Part shown: positions 24,005 through 32,274 of the stretch, piece by piece
How the letters are laid out: each line of letters begins with the position of its first letter
Numbering within the stretch: the stretch's first letter is position 1
NCBI RefSeq assembly: GCF_004054195.1
Contig: NZ_SBIW01000008.1
Location: forward strand, 186,001 to 250,000
From: Mucilaginibacter gilvus
GTDB taxonomy: Bacteria; Bacteroidota; Bacteroidia; Sphingobacteriales; Sphingobacteriaceae
Length of the DNA: 64,000 nucleotides
Reading direction: 5' to 3'
Made by a program: the position numbers and the translations under genes
Notes under the pieces: model-generated
Told to the model about the DNA's origin: nothing
Seen by the model: the letters and a program-made list of their open reading frames with translations, nothing else
The model's database searches: none

Positions 24005-25441
24005 TTATTCAACCACACTCACCCTAAGCATATTTGTTTTGCCATGTTTGGTGATAGGCACCGCCGCGGTATTGATAACCACATCGCCGGTGTGGATCAG
24101 GCTTTGTGCTTTCAGGATGTCGTTTACATCGGTAATGGTTTGGTCGGTGCTTTCTAAATGATCGTAGTAGAATGCACGTACGCCCCAAACAAGGCTCAGC
24201 GCGTTCAGGAGCTGTTTGTTTGATGTGAAGATGTACGTGCCCGCTTTTGGCCTGTAACTCGAAATTTCGAAGGCTGTGTAGCCCGAGGTGGTCATAGATA
24301 CGATGCCCGCCGCTTTAGTATGCTCTGCAAGGTAAACCGCGCTGCCGCAAAGGTTATCGCTCAGGAAGTTTGGATGAGCGGTATCCAGATTCTCTTTTTT
24401 AGATGCATTGAACGGGTAGCCCAGGTCTTCCACGTTACGTACAATCTTAGCCATTGTCTCAATAACAATAACCGGAAACTCGCCAACAGAGGTTTCGCCG
24501 CTTAGCATCACTGCATCAGCGCCATCCAATACAGAGTTAGCTACGTCGTTCACTTCGGCGCGGGTTGGGCGCGGGGTAGTTATCATGCTTTCCAGCATCT
24601 GTGTTGCAACAATAACCGGTTTAGAGGCATCGCGGCATTTGCGGGCAATCATTTTCTGTAATAAAGGCACTTCTTCTAAAGGCATTTCCACGCCCAGGTC
24701 GCCACGCGCAACCATTACGCCATCGGTAGCAGCTATGATCTCGTCTATATTATCTATTGCTTCTGGTTTTTCCACTTTAGCAATTACGCGGGCAGTTTTG
24801 CCGCTTTCGCGGATGATGCGCTTTAGGTCTACAATATCCTGCCCGGTACGAACGAAGGAAAGGCCTATCCAATCCAGGTCCCACTCTAAGGCGTATTGCA
24901 GGTTAACTAAGTCTTCTGCGGTTAAGCTTGGGATAGATACTTTAGTATTTGGCAGGTTAACACCTTTGCGGGATGTTAATATACCACCGTGTACAACCTC
25001 GCAAATAACAGCGTCTTTACGGTTGGTCTCAATAACTTTCAGTTGCAGTTTTCCATCATCTAAAAGGATGATTTCATTTGCCTGCACATCTTGCGGAAAA
25101 GTTTCGTAAGTGATGTATATCTGGTTGTCATCACCAATACATTCTTTTGTAGTGATGTTAATGCGCGTACCGTTAATAAGATGTATACCCCCATCTTTTA
25201 CCAATCCGATGCGGATTTTTGGGCCCTGTAAGTCGGCAAGGATACCCACGTTGGTTTTATATTCCGCGTTTATCTCGCGGATAAGGTCAACAAATTTCTT
25301 GTGGTCTTCTGGCTTACCATGCGAAAAGTTAAGGCGGCAAACGTTTAAGCCGGCGCGTATCATGGCCAGTAAAACTTCCTTTTTGGCTGATGCCGGCCCC
25401 ATGGTAGCAACAATTTTGGTACGGTTATAATAAAAATTCAT
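24005..25441 (-). CDS. pyk: Pyruvate kinase
   Basis: Last step of glycolysis: phosphoenolpyruvate + ADP to pyruvate + ATP. The start MNFYYNRTKIVATMGPAS (ATG at 25441) is the conserved one; the 19 codons of open frame upstream are ignored. Length is 478 residues. Visible are the substrate loop CRLNFSHG, the metal and K+ site around DLQGPKIRIG, the catalytic region VARGDLGVEMP, and ATQMLESMITTPRPTRAEVNDVANSVLDG. The C-terminal regulatory domain is present. It follows the IPExxxVDY-type gene by 70 bases on the same strand. Confidence 0.97.
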   Translation of the reverse strand: MNFYYNRTKIVATMGPASAKKEVLLAMIRAGLNVCRLNFSHGKPEDHKKFVDLIREINAEYKTNVGILADLQGPKIRIGLVKDGGIHLINGTRINITTKECIGDDNQIYITYETFPQDVQANEIILLDDGKLQLKVIETNRKDAVICEVVHGGILTSRKGVNLPNTKVSIPSLTAEDLVNLQYALEWDLDWIGLSFVRTGQDIVDLKRIIRESGKTARVIAKVEKPEAIDNIDEIIAATDGVMVARGDLGVEMPLEEVPLLQKMIARKCRDASKPVIVATQMLESMITTPRPTRAEVNDVANSVLDGADAVMLSGETSVGEFPVIVIETMAKIVRNVEDLGYPFNASKKENLDTAHPNFLSDNLCGSAVYLAEHTKAAGIVSMTTSGYTAFEISSYRPKAGTYIFTSNKQLLNALSLVWGVRAFYYDHLESTDQTITDVNDILKAQSLIHTGDVVINTAAVPITKHGKTNMLRVSVVE

Positions 25442-25511
25442 ATTCTCAGGTTTAAATCGGGCTATTCTAATAATACTATAATAGTGTAGTATTGACACAT
25501 CTAAATTTCCG

Positions 25512-25937
25512 CTAAAATAAAAGATTTTCCCGTGATTTTATTTTTTTCGGTTCAATCTTTACAGCGGCAACCACTTCGGGGATCCTATTAAGGGCCGAAA
25601 TTAGGTGTTCAAGGTCGTTTTCGTCTATATAATTCTTTATTAATATAAAATAATCGGCCTCCCGCATTTCGGGCACAAGGTAACCGTCTGATCCCTTATT
25701 ACCAATAAAAATAAAATCTGTTTCGGTAGTTTCCCAGCTATAATGGTAAATAGAGAACAAAACTTCGCTGCCACCGGGGCCAATATCCAATTTTAAATCA
25801 TCTTCGCGCACAAAATTAAAGTTTAAACTTTTGTTAATAAGGTAACAAATGCGGTAATCTTTAAGCGATGTTGTAAGCGCAATTAATATAAAATCAAAAT
25901 CGATCTCAAACTTTAAATTTTTCCTGTTCAAAATCAT
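25512..25937 (-). CDS. IPExxxVDY-type family protein
   Basis: A 141-residue protein that fits the IPExxxVDY family of Bacteroidota by length, by context (between pyk and acpP) and by pattern: an N-terminal KFEIDFDFILIALTTSLKDY, the middle NKGSDGYLVPEMREADYFILIKN, and the motif region NRIPEVVAAVKIEP near the end. The family function is unknown. It is probably co-transcribed with pyk, and it is divergent from acpP. The name motif is matched only in its IPE half, so I keep the confidence moderate. Confidence 0.7.
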   Translation of the reverse strand: MILNRKNLKFEIDFDFILIALTTSLKDYRICYLINKSLNFNFVREDDLKLDIGPGGSEVLFSIYHYSWETTETDFIFIGNKGSDGYLVPEMREADYFILIKNYIDENDLEHLISALNRIPEVVAAVKIEPKKIKSRENLLF

Positions 25938-26082
25938 TACTTTTACGGCGTTAAAATTACTAATCCAAACCTTTGCATTAAAATATTGTTCTCTTAATTA
26001 TGCGAAGTTTTTAGATTTGATATTTAACATAATTTATTTTTCTTTGCACTGAAAATTTATTAATCATTAAACTATTAAGACT

Positions 26083-26319
26083 ATGTCTGATATCGCTTCA
26101 AGAGTAAAAGCTATTATCGTGGAAAAACTGGGTGTTGACGAAAGTGAAGTTACACCAGAAGCAAGCTTCACCAACGATCTTGGTGCGGACTCTTTAGACA
26201 CCGTGGAACTAATCATGGAGTTTGAAAAAGAATTTAACGTTGCAATTCCTGATGATCAGGCCGAAACTATCGGTACTGTTGGCCAGGCTGTTGCTTACCT
26301 TGAGAAAAACGTTAAATAA
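26083..26319 (+). CDS. acpP: Acyl carrier protein
   Basis: Carries growing acyl chains in fatty acid synthesis on a phosphopantetheine arm. The 78-residue protein has the attachment Ser37 in GADSLDTVELIM and the usual acidic helices. It starts with MSDIASRVKAIIVEKLGV. It heads the acpP-fabF-rnc unit, the classic order in this phylum; fabF begins 20 bases after its stop. The upstream region is A/T-rich with a CTTTGCACTG string near 26042, a weak promoter match. Confidence 0.97.
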   Translation: MSDIASRVKAIIVEKLGVDESEVTPEASFTNDLGADSLDTVELIMEFEKEFNVAIPDDQAETIGTVGQAVAYLEKNVK

Positions 26320-26339
26320 GCTCCTCTTAAAACTGTTAA

Positions 26340-27593
26340 ATGGAGTTTAAAAGAGTTGTAGTAACCGGGCTTGGAGCGCTTACTCCAATTGGTAACACCG
26401 TTCCTGAATATTGGAACAGTTTGATCAATGGGGTAAGCGGCGCTGCCTTTATCAAAAGTTTTGACGTCTCGAAGTTCAAAACTAAGTTTGCTTGTGAGGT
26501 AAAGAATTTTGACGCGGAAGGTTTTTTGGGCAGAAAAGAAGCCCGTAAGCTCGATCCGTTTGTGCAATATGCTTTATTTTCTACAGAAGAGGCTGTTAAA
26601 GATGCCGGATTGGATTTTGAAAAACTGGATACCAGCCGCATCGGCGTTATCTGGGGATCAGGCATCGGCGGGTTAAAAACGTTTTTAGATGAGGTTGTAA
26701 ACTTTGCTAAAGGCGATGGTACACCAAAATTTAACCCGTTCTTTATCCCTAAAATGATAGCCGACATAGCACCAGGTCATATATCTATTAAATATGGTTT
26801 GCGTGGGCCAAATTTTACAACGGTTTCTGCTTGTGCTTCATCAAATAACTCGCTTATTGATGCTTTCAACTACCTGCGCCTGGGTAAAGCAAATATGTTT
26901 ATCACCGGCGGGTCTGAAGCTATTATAAATGAAGCCGGTATTGGTGGTTTTAACGCCATGCACGCACTAAGTACACGTAACGACGACCCTGCAACCGCTT
27001 CGCGCCCGTTTGATCTGGACCGCGATGGTTTTGTTGCCGGCGAAGGCGCGGGTACCATTATTTTAGAAGAATTAGGGCACGCGCTTAAACGTGGTGCCAA
27101 AATTTATGCTGAAATGGTTGGCGGCGGTATGAGTGCCGATGCTTACCACATGACCGCTCCACACCCTGATGGGTTAGGCGCATCATTAGTGATGAAAGCT
27201 GCTTTAGAAGATGCCGGCTTAACCCCGCTCGACGTTGATTATGTTAATGTACACGGTACATCAACCCCAATTGGCGACCCGCAGGAAGTAAAAGCTATAC
27301 AGGATGCCTTTGGCGATAGGGTGTACGATATCAACATCAGTTCAACAAAATCGATGACAGGCCATTTACTTGGTGCTGCAGGTGCTGTTGAAGCAATTGC
27401 CTCTATTTTGGCATTGCAAAACGGTATCATCCCACCAACCATCAACCACTTTACCGATGACCCTGCTTTTGATCCACGGATCAACTTTACTTTTAACACC
27501 GCGCAAAAACGCGAGGTAAATGTAGTGCAGAGCAATGGCTTTGGTTTTGGTGGCCACAATGCATCGGTCATATTTAAAAGATACCAGCAATAA
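26340..27593 (+). CDS. fabF: Beta-ketoacyl-ACP synthase II
   Basis: Elongates acyl-ACP by condensation with malonyl-ACP. The catalytic triad is intact: Cys165 in VSACASSN, His305 in VHGTSTPIGD and His342 in MTGHLLGAAGAVEA. The 417-residue length is normal and the C-terminal Gly-rich FGFGGHNASV is present. It lies between acpP and rnc in one operon. KASII is favoured over KASI because of the acpP-fabF pairing and the sequence pattern. Confidence 0.97.
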   Translation: MEFKRVVVTGLGALTPIGNTVPEYWNSLINGVSGAAFIKSFDVSKFKTKFACEVKNFDAEGFLGRKEARKLDPFVQYALFSTEEAVKDAGLDFEKLDTSRIGVIWGSGIGGLKTFLDEVVNFAKGDGTPKFNPFFIPKMIADIAPGHISIKYGLRGPNFTTVSACASSNNSLIDAFNYLRLGKANMFITGGSEAIINEAGIGGFNAMHALSTRNDDPATASRPFDLDRDGFVAGEGAGTIILEELGHALKRGAKIYAEMVGGGMSADAYHMTAPHPDGLGASLVMKAALEDAGLTPLDVDYVNVHGTSTPIGDPQEVKAIQDAFGDRVYDINISSTKSMTGHLLGAAGAVEAIASILALQNGIIPPTINHFTDDPAFDPRINFTFNTAQKREVNVVQSNGFGFGGHNASVIFKRYQQ

Positions 27594-27602
27594 CTTCGTT
27601 GG

Positions 27603-28328
27603 ATGCCACTTAGCCGTTTCTACAAGCTATATATTTCCCCTAATAGAAAATACGTTAAGGTTTTAAAGAATTTGCTCGGCTTCGTTCCGGGCAATTTATC
27701 TTTATATCGGTTGGCTTTTCGCCATAAATCGGTTGCCCAAAACATCAAAAAAGGGGTAAAAAACAGTAACGAACGCCTGGAGTTTTTGGGCGATGCCGTG
27801 CTGGGCAGTGTTGTAGCCGAAGTGCTTTTTAAGCTTTACCCTTATGAAGACGAGGGCTTTTTAACCGAGCTCCGTTCCAAAATTGTAAGCCGTAACAACC
27901 TTAATGCGCTGGGTAAAAAACTTGGCTTTGATAAACTGATAGAGTTTGATACCAAAATATTAAACTCCGGCAGGCAGGGTTCGCTCCTCGGCGATGCCTT
28001 TGAAGCGCTTATCGGCGCCGTTTACCTGGATAAAGGATACGATTTTACGCGCAATTTTTTGGTAAACCACATCATCAAATCGCACATAGATATCCACAAG
28101 CTGGAGCAAACCGAAACTAACTTTAAAAGCAAACTGATTGAATGGTGTCAGCGCCATGGTAAGGATATCAGCTTTGATGTAATAACTAATCTGGAAGGTG
28201 AGAGCCCCAAGCTGTTTACCATACAAGCCAGTATTGATAGCGAGGTAATGGGATCAGGCAAAGAATTCAGCAAAAAGAACGCTGAGAAATTGGCAGCGGA
28301 AAAAGCTTGTGCTGCGTTGGGAATATAA
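27603..28328 (+). CDS. rnc: Ribonuclease III
   Basis: Cleaves double-stranded RNA in rRNA and mRNA processing. The signature NERLEFLGDAVLG begins at residue 56, the second acidic site is LLGDAFEALIGAVYLDKG, and the C-terminal double-stranded RNA-binding domain spans about 170-240 (NFKSKLIEWCQRHGK and SKKNAEKLAAEKACAAL). The 241-residue length is slightly long because of an N-terminal extension (about 25 residues) common in Bacteroidota. It begins nine bases after the fabF stop. Confidence 0.96.
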   Translation: MPLSRFYKLYISPNRKYVKVLKNLLGFVPGNLSLYRLAFRHKSVAQNIKKGVKNSNERLEFLGDAVLGSVVAEVLFKLYPYEDEGFLTELRSKIVSRNNLNALGKKLGFDKLIEFDTKILNSGRQGSLLGDAFEALIGAVYLDKGYDFTRNFLVNHIIKSHIDIHKLEQTETNFKSKLIEWCQRHGKDISFDVITNLEGESPKLFTIQASIDSEVMGSGKEFSKKNAEKLAAEKACAALGI

Positions 28329-28400
28329 GAAATTTCGAATGTCGGATTTTCAATTTCGGATGTGAAAAGAGCCACTCACCATTCAACCACTCACCACTTA
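28329..28400. repeat. Two short-unit repeats filling the rnc/minus-strand gap
   Basis: From the rnc stop codon to the stop of the opposite gene the gap is two repeat tracts: AATTTCGAATGT and CAATTTCGGATGT (28331-28362), then CCACTCACCATTCA and ACCACTCACCACTTAC (28372-28400). Each is two imperfect copies of its own unit. Confidence 0.6.
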
Positions 28401-29120
28401 CTAATATAACTTCGGCAAGCCGCTTTTATCACCTTCCTTGCGGAAATATTCAAAGTTTGATTTGATGTGTTTAATGAGATCGTAATCGGCCCATATTTTC
28501 AGGTCCTCAAAAGACGGGCGCCAGTAATCCATGAATTTTTGTACCTGTGTGGTGTCTGTTAGGCCAGTTATGCGCATTACCAGCGGTTTATTGTACCTGC
28601 GATCTACCTCGCTGGCCTCCACTTCGCGTTTGGCAAAGGTGGCAAAGCGGCGCGCGCGCGCCGGGGTTTTACCAAACAGTTCGTAAAAGCCAGTTATGGG
28701 CGAGGTAAGGAATGATAGGGCAGGCGGCTTGCCATTATAAAAAGTACCCTTGCTTCGGTACGCGCCCATTATTTCTTTCAGTTCCTGCTTTTTGGTTTGC
28801 CCGGTAATGCGTACTTCGGCCAGTTTAAACTCGGGCTGCATGTAAACTACCATGCTAAAGCCTTCGTACTCTTGTTTTTGCACCGTATAATCCAGCTTTG
28901 TAAATTCAAGCGTATCGCCGAGGTTTGCTTTAATGGTATAATTTCCCAACTCATCGCTGGTGGCCGAGATCCTATTTTTTAGGTTGGTTACCTTCACGGC
29001 AGATAGTCGCTCGTTAGATATTTTACGGTAGGTGGTTCCCTTAGCCTCCTGCGCGTTAGCGTAAAACGGGCAACAGAGCATCAACAAAAATGGAAATGAT
29101 AGCAGGTGCTTCAAGGGCAT
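28401..29120 (-). CDS. Secreted protein with carboxypeptidase-regulatory-like domain
   Basis: A 239-residue predicted periplasmic or surface protein. The signal peptide ends FYANA. Residues about 25-100 resemble the CarboxypepD-reg-like domain that often starts TonB-dependent proteins: VTNLKNRISATSDELGNYTIKANLGDTLEFTKLDY, then MQPEFKLAEVRITG. The C-terminal 140 residues are a separate, mostly helical, positively charged region (PARARRFATFAKREVEASEVDRRYNKPLV). No beta-barrel follows, so this is not a TonB receptor. It is convergent with rnc. Function unknown. Confidence 0.7.
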   Translation of the reverse strand: MPLKHLLSFPFLLMLCCPFYANAQEAKGTTYRKISNERLSAVKVTNLKNRISATSDELGNYTIKANLGDTLEFTKLDYTVQKQEYEGFSMVVYMQPEFKLAEVRITGQTKKQELKEIMGAYRSKGTFYNGKPPALSFLTSPITGFYELFGKTPARARRFATFAKREVEASEVDRRYNKPLVMRITGLTDTTQVQKFMDYWRPSFEDLKIWADYDLIKHIKSNFEYFRKEGDKSGLPKLY

Positions 29121-29252
29121 AAATATTTATAGTACAAACTTATAGCTAAAAAACGATTCGAAATGTGAAAAAGTGTTAAAAGCGGATGTGCAGATAAGCG
29201 GATTTCAAATGTGCAGATGGAGGAATAGGAAGATGGGCTTTTGGCGAGCCTG

Positions 29253-29281
29253 TCTCAAATCTCATTTCTCAAATCTTTCTT
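29253..29281 (+). repeat. Short-unit repeat abutting the yicC promoter box
   Basis: TCTCAAATCTCATTTCTCAA followed by ATCTTTCT. This is the same unit as the upp/uvrB arms 23 kb away, in the same orientation to the gene, and it again ends at a TATCTTTG box. Just upstream, at 29186-29219, lies another unit (GTGCAGAT / GTGCAGATGG). Confidence 0.6.
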
Positions 29282-29289
29282 TATCTTTG
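29282..29289 (+). promoter_or_regulatory. -7 promoter box TATCTTTG of yicC
   Basis: Exact TAnnTTTG match with only three bases (CAC) before the ATG at 29293, so transcription would begin at or inside the start codon: a probable leaderless mRNA. Confidence 0.55.
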
Positions 29290-29292
29290 CAC

Positions 29293-30171
29293 ATGATAAA
29301 ATCCATGACAGGGTATGGAATTGCCAGCTTCGACTCGGGCAGAACAAAATATACCGTCGAAATTAAATCCCTGAACAGCAAATTTTTAGAGCTTTCTTTA
29401 CGCTTACCAAAAATATTCTCGGAAAAAGAATTTCAGTTGCGTAACGATTGTAGCAAGCAAATTGAACGCGGTAAGGTAAATTTATCCATCAATGCAGAGC
29501 AGGCAAATGCCGCGGAAATAAAAGCCGCCGGTATTGATAAAGCCTTGCTAAAGCACTACTACAACCAGTTAAAAGCTGTTAGCGATGAATTGAACGAACA
29601 GGGCGGAAACCTGCTGCAATTAGCGCTGGGTTTACCTGAGGTGGTTAAGTTTGAAGAGGAATCTATATCAGAGGATGAATGGAAATTGGTAGAGAAAACC
29701 TTTAACCAAGCCATGGCTGCTTTCCAGAAATTCCGCAGCGATGAAGGTAACGTGCTGGAGCAGGATATTAAAATGCGTATTGGCATTATCCTCAAAAACC
29801 TGGAGTTGGTTGAGATTGAGGAGCCGAAACGCGTACCTGTTATCCGCGAACGCCTTAACAGCTTTTTGAGCGAGGCAATCGGTGCGGATAGCATCGACAA
29901 GAACCGTTTTGAGCAGGAACTGATCTACTTTATAGATAAGCTGGATATCACCGAAGAAAAAATAAGACTAAAAGCGCATTGCGATTACTTTATAGAAACG
30001 CTGAAGAACGCCGATGCCAATGGTAAAAAGCTTGGCTTTATTTCGCAGGAGATAGGCCGCGAAATAAATACCCTCGGCTCCAAAGCAAATGATGCCAACA
30101 TGCAAAAGCTGGTGGTAGGCATGAAAGAAGAGCTTGAAAAAATTAAAGAACAACTGTTAAACGTGCTATAG
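29293..30171 (+). CDS. yicC: YicC/YloC-family endoribonuclease
   Basis: YicC proteins form oligomers and cleave RNA; in E. coli YicC takes part in small-RNA turnover. The start MIKSMTGYGIASFDSGRTKYTVE is the conserved opening of the family; I reject 40 upstream codons of open frame. The C-terminal region has LGFISQEIGREINTLGSKAND and KLVVGMKEELEKIKEQLLNV, which match the family ending. The 292-residue length is normal. A repeat-filled 93-base gap separates it from gmk, so the two are likely co-transcribed. Confidence 0.92.
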   Translation: MIKSMTGYGIASFDSGRTKYTVEIKSLNSKFLELSLRLPKIFSEKEFQLRNDCSKQIERGKVNLSINAEQANAAEIKAAGIDKALLKHYYNQLKAVSDELNEQGGNLLQLALGLPEVVKFEEESISEDEWKLVEKTFNQAMAAFQKFRSDEGNVLEQDIKMRIGIILKNLELVEIEEPKRVPVIRERLNSFLSEAIGADSIDKNRFEQELIYFIDKLDITEEKIRLKAHCDYFIETLKNADANGKKLGFISQEIGREINTLGSKANDANMQKLVVGMKEELEKIKEQLLNVL

Positions 30172-30264
30172 TTCATTAGTTCAATGGTTCATTAGTTCAT
30201 TGGTTTGCATGGCGGACTGTACTAATAAACTATTGTACAAATGAACGAGTGAACTAATGAACCA
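30172..30264. repeat. Inverted repeat filling the whole yicC-gmk gap
   Basis: The left arm follows the yicC stop directly (GTTCATTAGTTCAATGGTTC, then ATTAGTTCATTGGTTT, 30171-30206). The right arm (30239-30268) is its degenerate reverse complement and contains the gmk ATG. The best-matched part agrees at 18 of 19 positions. The centre holds TGTAC/GTACA. The unit is GTTCATTAGTTCATTG. Confidence 0.85.
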
Positions 30265-30837
30265 ATGACCAAAGAAGGTAAACTCATCATATTTTCGGCA
30301 CCATCGGGTGCGGGTAAAACTACTATAGTACACCATTTGCTTGGTAAGATCCCTAACCTGGAATTTTCTATTTCTGCTACTACGCGCCCGGCCCGTGGCG
30401 ATGAGGAAGATAGCAAGGATTATTACTTCATCAGCCTGCCCGAATTTACCCACCGTATCGCTAAAAAGCAGTTCGTAGAGTTTGAAGAAGTTTATACAGG
30501 TACATTCTATGGAACCCTGCGTACCGAGATTGAGCGTATTTGGGCAAAAGGAAAAACGGTTATTTTTGATATTGACGTAGAAGGCGGCCTTCACCTGAAA
30601 CGTAAATACGATGGACAGGCCCTTGCCATATTTGTACAACCGCCATCTTTAGAGGTTTTAAAGGAGCGCTTAACAGGCCGAGGCACCGATAGCGCCGAAA
30701 AACTACTGGAACGCTTTGAAAAAGCGGAAAAAGAACTAAACTACGCTCCGCAATTTGATATTATCCTCAAAAATTACGATCTTGAAACGGCTTGCGCCGA
30801 GGCGGAGAAACTGGTGGCGGATTTTATTGGGTCATAG
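30265..30837 (+). CDS. gmk: Guanylate kinase
   Basis: Phosphorylates GMP to GDP with ATP. The P-loop APSGAGKTT is at residues 12-20, the GMP-binding region is SISATTRPARGDEEDSKDYYFI, and the lid follows at FEEVYTGTFYGT. Length 190 residues, as usual. The start ATG lies inside the right arm of the repeat. Together with nadD and yicC it sits in a nucleotide/RNA cluster common in Bacteroidota. Confidence 0.96.
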   Translation: MTKEGKLIIFSAPSGAGKTTIVHHLLGKIPNLEFSISATTRPARGDEEDSKDYYFISLPEFTHRIAKKQFVEFEEVYTGTFYGTLRTEIERIWAKGKTVIFDIDVEGGLHLKRKYDGQALAIFVQPPSLEVLKERLTGRGTDSAEKLLERFEKAEKELNYAPQFDIILKNYDLETACAEAEKLVADFIGS

Positions 30838-30956
30838 TTGATGGTTCGTTGTTCATAGCCATCTTCGCTCCAGTATAATTAAAGGGCAGCCAAAAAAAGT
30901 ACCGATAGCAAGCAACCAGCCTGTTATGATCCATGCACTATTAACCATGAACAAGA
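30838..30956. other. gmk-nadD gap with degenerate repeat ends
   Basis: GATGGTTCGTTGTTCATAGCC begins right after the gmk stop, and ACTATTAACCATGAACAAGA ends at the nadD ATG. The two are a poor inverted pair sharing TTGTTCAT / ATGAACAA. The middle (about 60 bases) shows nothing I can name. Confidence 0.4.
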
Positions 30957-31529
30957 ATGAAAATAGGCTTATTATTCGGTTCGTTCAATCCCATACACAT
31001 CGGGCATTTAATTATTGCCAACTACATGGCCAACCATACAGCGCTGGATAAGGTGTGGCTGGTGGTATCGCCGCAAAACCCGTTAAAAAAATACGGCGAC
31101 CTTATTAATACTTACGACCGGCTGGAAATGGCTAAATTGGCTACCGATAATGCCACCAATATAGCCGTGAGCGATGTGGAGCTTAAACTGCCGCAGCCAT
31201 CATACACCATAGATACCCTCGCCCATTTAAAGGAGAAATATCCCGAGCACGAGTTCGCGCTGATCATGGGCTCGGACAACCTGGCCACGTTACACAAGTG
31301 GAAAAACTACCGCCTCATTCTGCGCGATTACCGGATCTTTGTTTACCCGCGCCCCGGGCATGAAAACGCTGAATTTGCATCGCATCCATCCGTTACTATT
31401 ACGATGACACCGCAGATGGAACTTTCTGCAACCTTTATCCGCAAATCCATCGCCGAAAAAAAGAACGTGCAATATTTTGTCCCCGACCCTGTTTTGAAGT
31501 TTATAGAGAGCAAGGGTTTGTATAAGTAA
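30957..31529 (+). CDS. nadD: Nicotinate-nucleotide adenylyltransferase
   Basis: Makes nicotinate adenine dinucleotide from nicotinate mononucleotide and ATP, a step of NAD synthesis. The nucleotidyltransferase signature GSFNPIHIGH has its His residues at 14 and 17. The second site is SATFIRKSI near the C-terminus, a form of the ISxTxxR motif. Length 190 residues. Its position after gmk and before miaE is common in this group. Confidence 0.94.
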   Translation: MKIGLLFGSFNPIHIGHLIIANYMANHTALDKVWLVVSPQNPLKKYGDLINTYDRLEMAKLATDNATNIAVSDVELKLPQPSYTIDTLAHLKEKYPEHEFALIMGSDNLATLHKWKNYRLILRDYRIFVYPRPGHENAEFASHPSVTITMTPQMELSATFIRKSIAEKKNVQYFVPDPVLKFIESKGLYK

Positions 31530-31570
31530 TCTCTTGCTTCCTGTTCCTGAAATTTTGCTGCTATTCTTCC

Positions 31571-31578
31571 TATCTTTG
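31571..31578 (+). promoter_or_regulatory. -7 promoter box TATCTTTG of miaE
   Basis: Exact TAnnTTTG match, five bases before the GTG start at 31584; another likely leaderless or near-leaderless transcript. Confidence 0.5.
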
Positions 31579-31583
31579 CTCTT

Positions 31584-32183
31584 GTGAGCGAGAAAACCAT
31601 CTTAAAATTACAACTCCCTACCGACCCTTTGTGGGTGAAGAATGTGGTGGAAAGCAACATCGAAGAATTGCTTACCGACCACGCCTACTGCGAGCAAAAG
31701 GCCGCTACCAATGCTATCACCCTTATTGTACAAAACCCCAACCTGAGCGATGTAGTTCAGGAGATGATCGCCCTGGCGCAGGAAGAAATGGAACATTTTA
31801 AACGCGTACACGATATCCTGCTGCAACGCGGCTTTAAACTGGGTAAAGAACGTAAGGATAATTACGTGAACGAGCTGCGCAAATTCATCATTATTGGCGG
31901 TGGCCGCGAAGCACAACTCATCGATAGGCTGCTGTTCTCGGCCATGATAGAGGCCCGCAGCTGCGAACGTTTTAAGGTACTGTCCGAAAACATTAATGAT
32001 ACTGCCCTCTCGGAGTTTTATTATGAACTAATGGTAAGTGAAGCTACGCACTATGCCATGTTTATCCGCCTGGCAAAAAAACACGCCGTTGAGATAGATG
32101 TGGACAAACGTTGGAAAGAGTTCCTGGATTTTGAAGCGCAGGTGATCCAAAACTATGGCAAAGGCGAAACCATCCACGGGTAA
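31584..32183 (+). CDS. miaE: tRNA-(ms(2)io(6)A)-hydroxylase MiaE
   Basis: Non-haem diiron enzyme that hydroxylates 2-methylthio-isopentenyladenosine at position 37 of some tRNAs. Iron ligands are visible: E68xxH71 (EEMEH), E123 (MIEARSC) and E153xxH156 (SEATHY). The protein has the all-helical ferritin-like fold and 199 residues. The start is GTG at 31584, chosen because the conserved MSEKTILKLQLP opening begins there. The partner enzymes MiaA and MiaB are not in the window. Confidence 0.92.
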   Translation: MSEKTILKLQLPTDPLWVKNVVESNIEELLTDHAYCEQKAATNAITLIVQNPNLSDVVQEMIALAQEEMEHFKRVHDILLQRGFKLGKERKDNYVNELRKFIIIGGGREAQLIDRLLFSAMIEARSCERFKVLSENINDTALSEFYYELMVSEATHYAMFIRLAKKHAVEIDVDKRWKEFLDFEAQVIQNYGKGETIHG

Positions 32184-32274
32184 ATAGCAATACCCGTCAG
32201 TTTTTGAATTCAAGTTAGTTTCATCTGTTAATACATTATCAGGAAAATCATGGTTCAGAAAAAGGGTGTTATGT

